A DNA stretch of 64,000 nt, taken from positions 24,917,294-24,981,293 of the forward strand of contig NC_063155.1 of the NCBI RefSeq assembly GCF_020921035.1, written 5' to 3'. Source of the stretch: Rhodamnia argentea (taxonomy: Eukaryota; Streptophyta; Magnoliopsida; Myrtales; Myrtaceae). Positions 35,411 to 46,966 of this stretch are shown in pieces. Positions within the stretch are counted from its first letter, which is position 1, and every line of letters begins with the position of its first letter. Position numbers and translations under genes: made by a program. The notes under the pieces were generated by a model. That model did not search any database. It saw only the letters and a list, made by a program, of their open reading frames with translations, and was not told the origin of the DNA.

Positions 35411-38400
35411 GGCCAGGCGAAATAAAAAGAGCATGAATTAAGATTAGTGGTTGATATGGGAGTAGGTGTCGAATAATCGAGGGAGAAATTTAACGCATTA
35501 AGAAACGATAGCAAGTCTGTTTTCTTTGAAAATGTCGTTTTTTTTTTTTTTAATCTGGAAGAACCAAAATCTCATAGCATAAGGTTATTTTTATCATGAG
35601 AAAGCTAAGATGACAGTCTATGTGAGTGACAGACCCACACGTCATACATATCCGACATGTACGGTTTAAGTTGTACCGTTAACTAACGGTATTGTCAGCC
35701 AAGTAAAGTCCTTTTATCATTACTCAGAATGACAGTATCTCCGGACAATTTGTCACTGCACGTTTCACGTGAAACTAAGTAGAATTCGAATCTCACTGGT
35801 CTCTGACCATGAAACTTATAATTGAGAAGACTTTGAATAGCCTAACCTACTTGCGTAGCGATGCAACATTTTTGTGTCAACGAGTTCGTCCTAACTCAGC
35901 TTTATCTAAGGGTCAAAGTTTTACAAATTTTTCAATGCATTAAAGCAACAAAACTAGGACACGTCTTGCTGTACCAGTAATCAAGTAGTCTGTACTCATG
36001 TTGAAAATGCTCAACGAAAGAGCTGCAAACTTGGAAAACATGAAAGACACTCTGAAAAAACCAAAAAATAAAATAAAAGAACGAAATATCATAGGTTTTT
36101 CCCTGAGCGGAATCCAAGTTCGAACCCGTCAACATATTCGGTTGGACCCACTTTCACTCAAAAACTCAAGTCAATGAGTTACGAGTCAACTACGGTATAC
36201 GAACTACCGTATACCACGTTTCTTCCTCGATGTACGACTTTTTTTAACCTAATTCACTATCACTAGTGCATTTCGAAAATCCTCACGTTTGAAACTAAGA
36301 GAATGGGTGCAATGGATGGAAGGGAGTAGGTTGATATTCGCTCGTGGAAGAACTTGATTCCTTCGTTTTGTTCATCACCGGGGTTGAGGGGGGCATATGT
36401 CGGAGGATGATGCTAAATACGTTGCTACGGCAAGAATCATAGGACGGCCAGGGCAATTGTGCTGTCTAAAAACGACCCCCTATATTCTTAGGCAACGTGT
36501 CTTTTCTTTTCATCTTTTGTCTTAGGCATGTGTCGATCGATGGCTGCCCGATTTCCGCACTTGCCGCACATTTCCTAGGAGCAGGTTGAGGAATCGGGTA
36601 CTTTAGGCATTTTTTTTTTTCGTTTTTGGTTGCGATTCTACTCTTTTTTTCTAGGGGACTTTAACCGCATCACTAGGGATTTCAGTCGAGTCATCGTCAA
36701 GAAAAAAGAAGAAGGCCATTCTGTGTGGCAATTACAGGTAGATGTACAAGCAAATTCGATTGGAATGTCTCATCACATTAACAACGTGATCGATCACTCA
36801 GAGGCAAAAAAATCCTCTATCCTGTACACCCAACGTCTTCTATAAATCCAGTTTTCGGAAAGATCCTCCTCGTCCGTCCGTCCGTCTTGAATCCTATGAA
36901 AAAGAAAAGAATTGCGAATTGGATTCGAGTGGCATGCTTGATTAAGAAAGAGGTCAACCATCTATAGCTCTTCCCAAAATCCGGAAAGTAGGAATTTGAT
37001 ACCCCCAGCAGCAGAAGCAGACGCAATTTTCCCAGGGAATTTTATGGGCGTTCCTTGTGACTTTTAGCCACGCTTAGATCGGCAATACCCACGTGGTATT
37101 CCTAAAGACATCGATCTTAACCATCTCAAAAGAGTCAAAACGTTTTAAAGCCCATGGGCTTGATTGTTGATTGACTTGTCAGCCGAAAAGGCCGAGGATA
37201 ACTTTTAGATATGGGCTTAGGTGTTTTGGGCCTTTGTGGAACAAATCTATTCCTCGCTGACCCTTCGCTCGGTTGCAAGACAAACAAAAAAAAAAAAAAA
37301 CCAGGAACATCTTCATCGCACATTCTGCCTCTGGACATTGGAAATGAGCTTCCTTCTCATCACTAATGGCATGAACAGCTTCCACTCAATAAACTATTAG
37401 GGTTTGTATCAAGTTCAAGCGTTAAACTTTCTCTAAATTACATTGGAAAGACTCACTAAGGACAAAAAACCCTTTCTTTCTTCTTCGTACTTCTCTATGT
37501 TTCAATAAAAAAAAGGAGCATTTTTTAAGTTTCTTTGTACTTTATTATATGCTTCAAGGAATCAACAGCAGCGCTGCAATCATGACTTGCGTAATCCCGG
37601 TGCACATGAGCCCTGTTGATTCCGATTGCTTGAATAACGTGAGAATTACGTGGGATCCACATGATTGAACGGCTCGGATCTACTGGTATCACATTCATCT
37701 GGATCCTAAAAATATGTCAATTACAGTGAGAAAAGAGAACAAAAATAAGAAGAGCATTCGATTGAGCAACCAACCTGCTCAACCCAAAGGCTTGGCTTAC
37801 CAATGATGCTACCAACTACAATTTAAGCAATGTCGGGTGGCCGATACATAGTATTCGATACCCTTCTTGCGATCTCATTCGATCATGCCATGATGGGTAT
37901 GTGGGACACAATTGTTGCCAATCGAGAAAGTTCACGTTTGAGAAGGACGAGCGACAGAGAACTAAAAACCGCCATTTACATTGATTGCCATTCAGGTGAG
38001 TATAATACAGATGATGGGGGTGAAGGTCTTGATCTTCTTATCGATCAAAAAGTGCGGGCTGTTTTAGTCTTCCAATAAGTAAAACGAAGAATTAAGGGAA
38101 CGATGTCTATGCAAGCCCTCCTAGTCTATGGCCTTCGAAGCTAATAAACTACATCTCATATCAGGCCTCGCGATTTTATCTTCTGGCATATGCGAGCACC
38201 TTTTCAGGGAGTAATCTATCCCGAAAGTGCTCTCACCCGAGCATGCTTAACTTTGGAGTTTCAAACCTAAATATTGTCACTATATCAAAAGGCGCATTTG
38301 TGAGTTAATTCCAATTTTCAATATATGTGTGTGTGTATCCAGAATTGCTATCCCTTATTGATGCATGGTTCGATTCATTTATGCCCCTTTTTAATCCTAG

Positions 38401-38587
38401 AAGTCTGACAGGATTCATTCCTTGTTCAAGCTCTCTAAACCTTCCCGGCCCTCATCGGACCATCGTTACAGTTGGCAGATTTGTAAGAGAAGGGACAAAG
38501 CAAAGAAAAAAATGGGCCACTCCAAGGGATGGAATCAATCCCATTATCCGAACAGGGATATGTTGCCCAAATTTTTTTCCCGTCACT
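35411..38587. other. Gene-poor sequence upstream of PHT2;1
   Basis: No supported gene. A short inverted motif GGTATAC...GTATACC lies at about 36194-36216. From about 38340 on the sequence may be promoter of the plus-strand phosphate transporter gene. Confidence 0.35.
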
Positions 38588-38595
38588 GAATATTC
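38588..38595 (+). promoter_or_regulatory. P1BS-type site (PHR1-binding consensus)
   Basis: GAATATTC fits GNATATNC, the site bound by PHR1-type phosphate-starvation regulators, and lies 304 bases before the start codon of PHT2;1. An 8-base palindrome of this kind can occur by chance, so only its position upstream of a phosphate transporter makes it notable. Confidence 0.4.
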
Positions 38596-38898
38596 TTGAA
38601 TATTTTGCTGACTTTTTCTGCGGGTCTAAAGATTCAAAGTGGCCCTCCATGCAACCACAGCCACCACTCCCTCCTATCAGTTCCCCAAAGCTAACTGCCA
38701 AACTGTTTGTGAAAATTCCTCCTCCCTCCAAAGTTATGCCAACATCTCCATCTCCATCTCTCCTCCACCACCACCACCATCACCACCAACTCTTCTCTCT
38801 CCTCTCCTCCACCTCCCATGGCCGAGAACTCACCTGAATAATCCCTCTCCGGCCAGCCACCGCCACATTCCCTTCTCTGTCTGTCTCTCTCCAAAGTA

Positions 38899-41389
38899 AT
38901 GACTACTTCTCATTGCCTGTCTTCCACAAGAAACGCCATCACGCCCTCTCCCTTGTATCTCCCCAAGTATCGCCCCCCTTCGCTCCCCCATGAGCAAAGC
39001 TTTCCAAAGAAAGAAGCTTTACCCCTGAAACCCCACTTGCTTCGCCTGCGAAACCTCCATCCGGCCCACCCATTTGCCAGCATATCCTCCTTTGCTGATG
39101 CTGAAGGGGAGGAGATATTCGATCAAGGAATCAGGCTCCTCGAGCGCAAGGGAGCCGGCCCTTCCTCTTCGAACACTGCCCACGAGGGCAATGGCAACGG
39201 CGACGGTTCGCCCGGGATGGCACAGGCCTTTGGCATATCCTCCAGGACGGCATTGGCGATCTCAATATGCATCACTTTCGCGGCCCTGCTGCTGCCCCTG
39301 GCCATGAGGTCGCTGGGCCAAGGGATGGCTATGAAGACTTGGGTGCTGTCCTACGCGACGCTACTGTTCGGGTTCTACATGGCATGGAACATCGGGGCGA
39401 ACGACGTGGCCAACGCAATGGGGACGTCGGTGGGGTCGGGGGCGCTGACGCTGCCACAGGCGGTGCTGACAGCGGCAGTGCTGGAGTTCTCGGGGGCACT
39501 GCTGATGGGGACGCACGTGACCAGCACCATGCAGAAGGGCATCCTCATCGCCGACGTCTTCAAGGGCAAGGAGACTCTGCTCTTCGCCGGCCTGCTCTCT
39601 TCTTTGGCCGCTGCCGGTACTTGGTTGCAGGTTCGTGATTTGTTGTTCCATGTCTTTTAATCTGCTAAATGATACCAAAGGGAGTTTCCTTACAGCAAAA
39701 TCCCAAGATATCTTGAATGTATCTTCCAGATTCCAGAGAATCTCTAACTCTGAAGCCTCTTTTTAACTTGGAAATGAGCGAGACGGCTTCACAACCCGAC
39801 TTGTGACGCAATAAGAACAAGAGAGTACCGAACTCTTCGGAAAAAAAAATGTGATTTCGTGAGGGGAAAGCAGAACAACTTGAATTAAATCCAGAAGAGA
39901 CCAACGTGTTTGATTTGGGAGTCGATGATCAGGTAATGCAAAGGATGTTTTGTCGCACTGCATGCTGATCTACTCTCGACTTTCACGGCCTAGTTCATCT
40001 TGGATATGAATACTTCAGGGTGATTATAACTCCCGACAGTAAGTTCCATGATTTGCACCTTATGCAGCTGGAACCTCTCCGGACAAGAAAACGATCTCTC
40101 TGAACTAGTTGTTACGAGTATGCCTATGGAATCACACATTTTTTTTTTTTTTTTACATCCTGAAAAGACTGACCATCTTTGAACCAGGTCGCATCATACT
40201 ATGGTTGGCCAGTATCGACCACGCACTGCATAGTTGGCTCGATGGTTGGATTCGGCCTCGTTTATGGAGGAGCCGGCGCTGTCTTCTGGAGTTCGCTTGT
40301 GAGGGTCACATCGTCGTGGGTTATCTCGCCGCTGATGGGCGCAGTGGTCTCATTTCTCGTGTACAAATGCATCAGGAGGGTAAGAATTGAGCTCTTGTTA
40401 TGAAGCCTTCAAGATCGCGATGAGAAAAGAATTGCGAGAACAGGTGATAAATGGAATGAGACAAGAATAGCTTACGAGGCTACCGGGTAGATATAACTAA
40501 GTGAAGTGAACCGGAGACTGAATTTTGGAGAGCACGGCCTCATTTACATCGCCTCTGTTTTATGCAGTTTGTGTATAGTGCTCCGAATCCAGGACAAGCG
40601 GCCGCAGCCGCTGCTCCCATTGCGGTTTTCCTCGGCGTGACAGGAATCTCCTTTGCGGCGTTCCCGCTCAGCAAGAGTCTTCCTTCGGCCCTAGCCCAGG
40701 CCTTGGCCTGCGGCACAGCCGGGGCCTTCCTCGTCAACCGCATGATCCATAAGCAACTCGGCCACCTCCTCAACGAAGCCGATTCGTCCCAGCCAAAGCC
40801 AGAGGAATCCATGCTCAATAGAGATGTCGGGTTTCTGTCGAACATCGCGGGCCCCAAGGGTGCTCAGCTGGAAATAGTGTACGGGGTCTTTGGGTATATG
40901 CAGGTTCTCTCGGCTTGCTTTATGTCATTTGCGCATGGAGGAAATGACGTCTCCAATGCGATTGGCCCTCTGGCTGGCGCGTTGTCCATCCTCCAGGGCG
41001 GTGCTACTGGCGCCGATATAGTTATCCCCATTGACATCCTTGCTTGGGGAGGCTTCGGCATTGTGGCAGGCCTTATGATGTGGGGTTACAGAGTGATTGC
41101 GACGATAGGGAAGAAGATAACAGAGCTCACGCCCACTCGTGGATTCGCAGCCGAGTTCGCAGCTGCTTCAGTGGTCCTGTTTGCCTCGAAGCTGGGCCTC
41201 CCTATCTCGGCCACGCACACACTCGTCGGCGCTGTGATGGGAGTGGGGTTCGCGAGGGGGCTTAACAGCGTTAGAGCCGAAACCGTCAAGGAGATTGTGG
41301 CTTCTTGGGCCGTGACGATTCCAGTCGGCGCCGCCTTTGCTGTCTTTTATACGTGGATATTGATGAAGCTACTGTCATACTTTTTTTGA
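38899..41389 (+). CDS. PHT2-1: Chloroplast low-affinity phosphate transporter PHT2;1 (PiT family)
   Basis: Inner-envelope H+/phosphate symporter of plastids, the plant PHT2 branch of the PiT family, moving phosphate from cytosol to stroma. Three exons: 38899-39630, 40188-40379 and 40568-41389, all phase 0 with GT-AG introns (557 and 188 bp), giving 581 residues, close to the known family length of about 590. The first ~70 residues are Ser/Pro/Arg-rich and poor in acidic residues, as in a transit peptide. The duplicated PiT signatures are both present: GANDVANAMGTSVGSGALT (from residue 166) and HGGNDVSNAIGPLAGALS (from residue 431). Each is followed by a run of membrane helices, and a hydrophilic loop (SSQPKPEESMLNRD) lies between the halves. 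No broken or missing elements seen. The start is the first Met of an open frame; an upstream start is not available in frame. Confidence 0.96.
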
Positions 41390-42129
41390 GTGTAAATTAA
41401 CAGATTTGACAGATGCACACAGCTTCCTTAAAATTACCAAAATTGATAATTATCGAATTGCTGTCTTCTGGTCTGCCTACTAGATTTGCTCTATCGGTAT
41501 GAAGCTAAAACGGGTGAATCAGGTTCTTTACTGGTTCCAAATGATTTTATCTGGAACTGAAGCTGTCTTGTTTTCTCCCTGCTGAATCACAATCAAATTG
41601 GATAACCATACCAGCAAAGATGTCTAAGCTTGCAAGGAAAAGGCTGATAAAAGTGGGAAAAATCAAAATGGTTCAGTCAGACTGACTGAAACATGGGGCT
41701 ATGCAGTAACAGAAGAACATGAACTGGATAAAATGATGATTTAAACCTTGGGGTTTGAGCGGCGGGGTGCAGATGGGGAAAAAATTATAATTTCAGCTAC
41801 TGAAGCAGCAGGGTCTTTTGGTCGTACAGATGGAGAGATGAACAAGGAAAATACATCCAACTAGCTGCGATCAAGTGCAGCTACTTGTACCTCCATATCA
41901 CTCCAACATGCTGTCAGATGTTTCAGAGAGACAACAAAACAGAGATATAGAGGCGCACATGCGAAACGGATAATTTGTTGTCCAACAAATTGAGACTGTC
42001 TGGATCATTTAACATAGGATAAAAGAAAAACTGCTCTTATCTGATATCTCTGAGAAGTACAGCACATGTGATTGAAGTATGTAAAGGTCAACAACCAAGG
42101 AACCCGGGAGCACTGAAAAGGATAGAGAA
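41390..42129. other. 3' flanks of convergent genes
   Basis: Lies between the convergent PHT2;1 and PADRE-domain genes and should contain both 3' UTRs. No reading frame, repeat or RNA gene supported. Confidence 0.5.
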
Positions 42130-42765
42130 TCATGGAGAGAGCTCTTGTACGGAGGATAGGCTCGGCTCCCATGTCATCGAACGCAAAGTTCTTGCCCTCG
42201 GGATAGGGGGTACAAAAGGCTGCTTCTTTATGCCCCTCTTTCTCGTCGAGCATCTTGACCACCTGTCCTTTGAGGTGTAAAAATCTTTCGCCGAGCAAAT
42301 GGGTTCCTCAATGGGTTCTTCCCCTGGCTTGACTTTGGTTTTCATATCCAACTTTGTCTCCTCAGCAGCAGCTTCTTTCGCTTTCATTTTCTCTTGATAC
42401 TTGCGCATCAGCTTGATTGCAGTGGTGGATGGAATTATGAAATACTTCCTGCCAGGTACTAAATCTTCCTCCGGACTCAATATGGACTCATGGGGCTTCC
42501 TGAAAACTTCCGGAAGTGCAACGCACATGCCAGGATATTTCTCCATCACATGGGATGCAGGAATCACATCTTGGTACAACTCAATTCGCCCACCTGCATG
42601 GATTATTCTCACAGAGACATCATTCAATGGTAAGCCCAGAGAAATATCTCCGAATTGTAAGCTTATTTCCAGTGAGAAGGAAGCTCCGGCAGTGGCCCTT
42701 TGCGGTGGCGAGGGGGGCTCCTTTGGGGAGACTAGCCCCAGCAAATTAACGCAGCTCTTCATCAT
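42130..42765 (-). CDS. PADRE-domain (DUF4228) protein, 211 aa
   Basis: Member of the plant PADRE/DUF4228 family, many of which respond to pathogens and abiotic stress; the biochemical role is unknown. Single exon of 211 codons. The domain spans about residues 50-125: VRIIHAGGRIELYQDVIPAS, then EKYPGMCVA, LVPGRKYFIIP and IKLMRKYQEK. A linker with basic and acidic residues (KAKEAAAEETK) follows. The family C-terminal signature is intact: AKDFYTSKDRWSRC (159-172), PFVPPI and the terminal WEPSLSSVQELSP. The N-terminus (MMKSCVNLLGLVSP) differs from the common MGNC-type start, so there is no myristoylation glycine. Two adjacent Met codons give start ambiguity of one residue. Its start lies only 254 bases from the stop of the GT77 gene on the same strand. 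Confidence 0.92.
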   Translation of the reverse strand: MMKSCVNLLGLVSPKEPPSPPQRATAGASFSLEISLQFGDISLGLPLNDVSVRIIHAGGRIELYQDVIPASHVMEKYPGMCVALPEVFRKPHESILSPEEDLVPGRKYFIIPSTTAIKLMRKYQEKMKAKEAAAEETKLDMKTKVKPGEEPIEEPICSAKDFYTSKDRWSRCSTRKRGIKKQPFVPPIPRARTLRSMTWEPSLSSVQELSP

Positions 42766-43019
42766 AGCTGATTACTATGAGGTAACTGGTCGTGCATCAG
42801 AATAACTTAAACCATGATATAGCATTGCATTGTGTTATTTCCGATTCCTCTCAAGGGCATCTATCTTCTGGCCTTTCCCTTGGCCAGCTTTGTCTGTTTT
42901 AACATTTTCAAAAAGGTTGCAGTGATGAAACCAATGCTTACCTCCATCATAGTCACGGATGTCTTCCTCGTGAAAACCGAAGTCTGCAAGAGACAGATAG
43001 GAAAAGCACCAACGAGGTC

Positions 43020-46000
43020 TTACCATTTACTTGCTAATTGATTTTCATGCCAGCTCAGCAGACACCTCCTAGTGCCGATGTCATACTCCCAAAGTCCAGA
43101 TAACACCTGACGTTCCAGCTTCTTCCTTCTTCCACTAATCCAATTGTTGTGAAGGATAAAACAACCCTTCTCCAAACAGGCCTCTCTGACATTTCTTTCC
43201 TCCCAAAGTCCTCCATATGCACCATTTGGAAATAAATTTCTGTCCAGAAAATGAACGGTCAGATTTGTCTCGGGTTCAAAGCATGCATTATCACCCAAGC
43301 GATTGGATCCCCCTAGCCCACATAATGTGTCGTAGAAACTCGGCTGCTCCGAAAGGCCCGAATTAGCAGCGTGCTTTACCACCTTCTCCAAAGCAGCCAT
43401 TGTTGAAACATCAGCATGAGCAAAATAAAAGCCAGAGTTCAAGCGCCTGGGCATATTAATAGGTCCTAGAGAAAATACAGATGTTAGAAGAGCAAATTTT
43501 AGCAGTAGTCCTACAACTAAAACCATGATCCCTCACCAGAAGAAGAAGAATAACATGAACATCCTGTGGTTCTTTTGTTTGTCTTTTATTTGATACATAA
43601 CAATCTTTTTACTATAAAATTCCCTGCTCATTATAATTTTGCAATGATTTGGAAAAAATTGCATAACCTCATGCAGTGAGTGGAAGCACAAGCCTTGGAA
43701 AAAATACCTGTTGTGTTAAATTCATCAGACTGTGTGACAAGAACAGCCGGACCAAATGACGAGACCAATGGTAATGGATCCTTGAACCAATAAATGTCAA
43801 CATCGCTAAGAAGTACACTATATCCTAGCTTGAGTATCTCCAATACTATTCTGGACTTCACTTTGGTCACCCTTTGGAAGCATTTCGTCCCAAAGTGGCA
43901 GTCATCAAAGCTAGTATCACTTGGAGCTGATGAATCCCTGAAAACCGGAAGCCCCTAGCAGTAAAAAGGAGTAAATGAAGTTCAGATAGCAAGCATAAGC
44001 TCGTGCAATGAAAAATATAAAGTGGCAACAAATCTCAGGTGACAGAAAACATCCAATTATCCATCTCCCTTCAATCCAATGACTGAACACACTTGAGTTC
44101 TAGCCAACTTTATTCAAAGTAATGGAGAGTTAAAATTTGAAATTTTAATCTTGTAAGGACTATTGAGCAGACTGGCGCACAAAGGAACAGGAATCAACTT
44201 CATGAGGGATTCATGTTACCATTGATTTGCTATATAATGGTTCAATCTGCCGTACATGTAATTTCCTGCTTTGGTATGCATTCGCAGCGAGATTTTATAG
44301 TGACTATTATGAACATCGAGGAAAAAAAAAAGGTAACGAAGCTGATTAGCAAGGGCACAGGAAGGGACAAAAACTGGAGTTATCATACTTGTAAGACAGA
44401 AAATTCATAAGTTTCATCGTCAAGAGCACAGACGATGAAATTTGTCATGTTGAGGCCCCGCAGTCTGCAAGCCCAACTCATTAACATGTCCTTGTAACTA
44501 AATCCAGCAACACCGAGCACAATTGTCCTATTCTTGTCTGCACAGATTGAGAGGAGTGACTCCAGCGTGAATGGATAATCCAGTCTCACCAATGGCTTCA
44601 ACTGATTTTTTAGGGACCAATTGAATGCACCATGTGATGAATAAACATCCTTAGCACAGGCTGCTAGCTTCTTCTTTCCCCAAAAATGCAGGATCCTCCT
44701 TTCAAACAAGGCAAATGCTTTTACATTCCCAAATATGTGGACAATGTTGTCAGATGTGTCAGCAAATAGATATGTGCCATTGCATCTCACTAGTTTCACC
44801 AGACTGGAATGCTTAGCTTCATGGAAAAATGAGGATCCATAGAGTGCCCCTTGAAGAGAATTGCCAGCATATTCCCAACTTCTTTCCGCCATTTTTGGAT
44901 TACCAGAACACGCCACACACTTATTAGACGGAGGTGCAGGATCAGTCATATAGAAACTTGAAACACTCCAACTAGCATCAAGCACAAACCTCAGTTCAGA
45001 TGATGCAACCTCATTAATGACCCAATGGTTGTGTATTCCCTTCCCATACAAGAAAGGGGGAAGTATTCCAGTATGCAAGGGCAAATCCCTTCTGTTCCAT
45101 GCCATGACCATTCTTCCTTCATTACTATTGGGTTGCGAGTTCTGAGTAATAATCTCCTGCAACTAATGAAATAGAGCATAATCTCAGTCTAGGTGTCTCA
45201 CATGAGCAGCATGCGCCAGCAACTTTCAATTTAAGTTAAGCTTCATTATACCTCCTTCAATTTCACCCGCCTGTCATCCCCCCTCAGCCAATGTTTCCCA
45301 TCCTTGTCCAGGTAAAAAGGGACATTTGAGAGGTTACGCGGGGAAGCGAAAAGGAACCAGTCGTGATCAAGTTCATGAACAAAATTCAGTGCCGAAACAA
45401 AGTTGGCAAGTAGGATGGTCTCGGGATGGACAAACACACATATGTCAGATGCGAATTCCTGCGACCTTGCCACCATGGAATGAAAGAATGGGGTACCCAG
45501 GAACCTAGAAAGATACAAAGACAAATGAGGCTAGCTAAAAGTGCGATAAGTAATCTCTTTAAGGTCCATTCGAGTATGCTCACGTTCGTCATCCTCTACC
45601 TTTTATTCATAATGCCAAAAGGCCCCTAATGAGAAGGCAGGTCATAGGAACTGTGCGAGATGTAGAATCAGGAACCAACCACCTAACGTTCGCCTCTTAA
45701 TCGAAAATTTTACACGTTCTTCAATTACAGAGAAAAAGTACATTATACTGCAGGGTGATCAATGAGCCACTACAAAATCTTTAGAAGAAAATAGAGCCGT
45801 GATGACATTTCATCTGTCCTCTAATTACGCACGACAAACAGAGCGAAGATTCCAGATACAAATATCAGCCAATCAGATCAGCTAACACAACCCTATAAGC
45901 AGAAAATGACAGTAAAAACAGACGACACTGCAGAAGTTAATTCATCAGCTAACAGCCCAACACATATCTAGAAGCTGAAAAGGACAGCAGAAGCAGTCAT

Positions 46001-46489
46001 TCGAACACAAGCTAAACCATCAACCGCGAAAAACAAAGCCACACTCACGTAAAGTCGATGTTGGGCTCGACCAGGACACGCGGCCCAAGTTCAGCAGCGA
46101 AAGAGGCGACGGACTCGTGTCGGCTGAACAGCACCACCGTGATCCGCGAGGGCAACCCGAGCCACGAACGGATCGCGACGCTCTGCGCAGCTCCGACCGA
46201 GCCAGCAAAGGGTTCGGGCGCGGCGAATATGGCAATGCTCGGCTCGATCTTACGAGAGAACCCGTTGCGATCGAGCAGCGGGTTCTCGATTCGATCCCTC
46301 GCCGACGGCAGCTTGTGAGTGGCGTAAAGGGAGAGGCCAATGAGCAGCAACCCAGATAGCCAAATCGACCAGAGACCCGCTTCCGCTGCCTGATCGAATC
46401 AAGAAGAAGAAGAATAAGAAGAAGAAGAAGGAAAGAAGCTGATAGAAAAGGAGAGGTCGAGAGAGAGAGAAGGGTACCTTCGACTTCAT
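43020..46489 (-). CDS. RAY1: GT77 family glycosyltransferase, RAY1-like (putative arabinofuranosyltransferase)
   Basis: Type II Golgi membrane glycosyltransferase of CAZy family GT77, which adds pentoses to cell-wall glycans and glycoproteins. Six exons: 46478-46489, 46049-46389, 45252-45504, 44389-45156, 43708-43954 and 43020-43465. All junctions are GT-AG and the frame is continuous for 688 residues. The first coding exon is only four codons (MKSK); an in-frame Met at 46558 would add 23 residues. A signal-anchor helix covers about residues 9-28. Residues about 45-330 form a first transferase-like half (SIAIFAAPEPF, SDICVFVHPETILL). The second half has the GT77 core: NFIVCALDDETYEF, LQGLPVF and the nucleotide-sugar DxD motif LLSDVDIYW (Asp509, Asp511), then HNNWISGRRKK near the C-terminus. 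Assignment to RAY1 (At1g70630) rests on memory of this two-part architecture; other GT77 members remain possible. Confidence 0.85.
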
Positions 46490-46966
46490 CGTCGTCGAAT
46501 GGCTGAGAAGATGGATGAAGAAACGAGGAACCGGAGCTGCACTGGGTTTCGGTTTCATTGACTCTCGACTGGATGTGTGTGGAGGAAGGGAAGGAAGGAA
46601 GTGGAACTTTAACTGAAACAAGCAAACGACAAACCAAGAACGAAAGAGAAACGGAAGAAGAACGCGGAATTAGGACGTCTCCCGCTTCCTCCGGTTGCGC
46701 CATGCCGACTCGCCTCGGGAAGAAGGAAGACGCCGACGGGCCCGAGCCGAGAGCCGAGCCGAGCCGAGCTCTTGAGTTCGAGGTCGTCCGCCGAAGATGG
46801 AGACCAGGGTCACAGTCATGACGGTCGAACTTCAATAGGTACCGAATTATTTTTCAATATAAAGAGTTATTAATCACGGTGAAAAAGCTTCCATTCAGTT
46901 CGAATGTTAATAAAATCATAATGAGGAGAAGCGATGCTTACGAATTATATATTATATTTCGAAAAA

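Noticed and set aside
46020..46835. 271-codon minus-strand frame over the GT77 5' end
   Set aside because: It runs through the predicted first intron in a different frame from the GT77 exons; Ser/Leu-rich shadow sequence.
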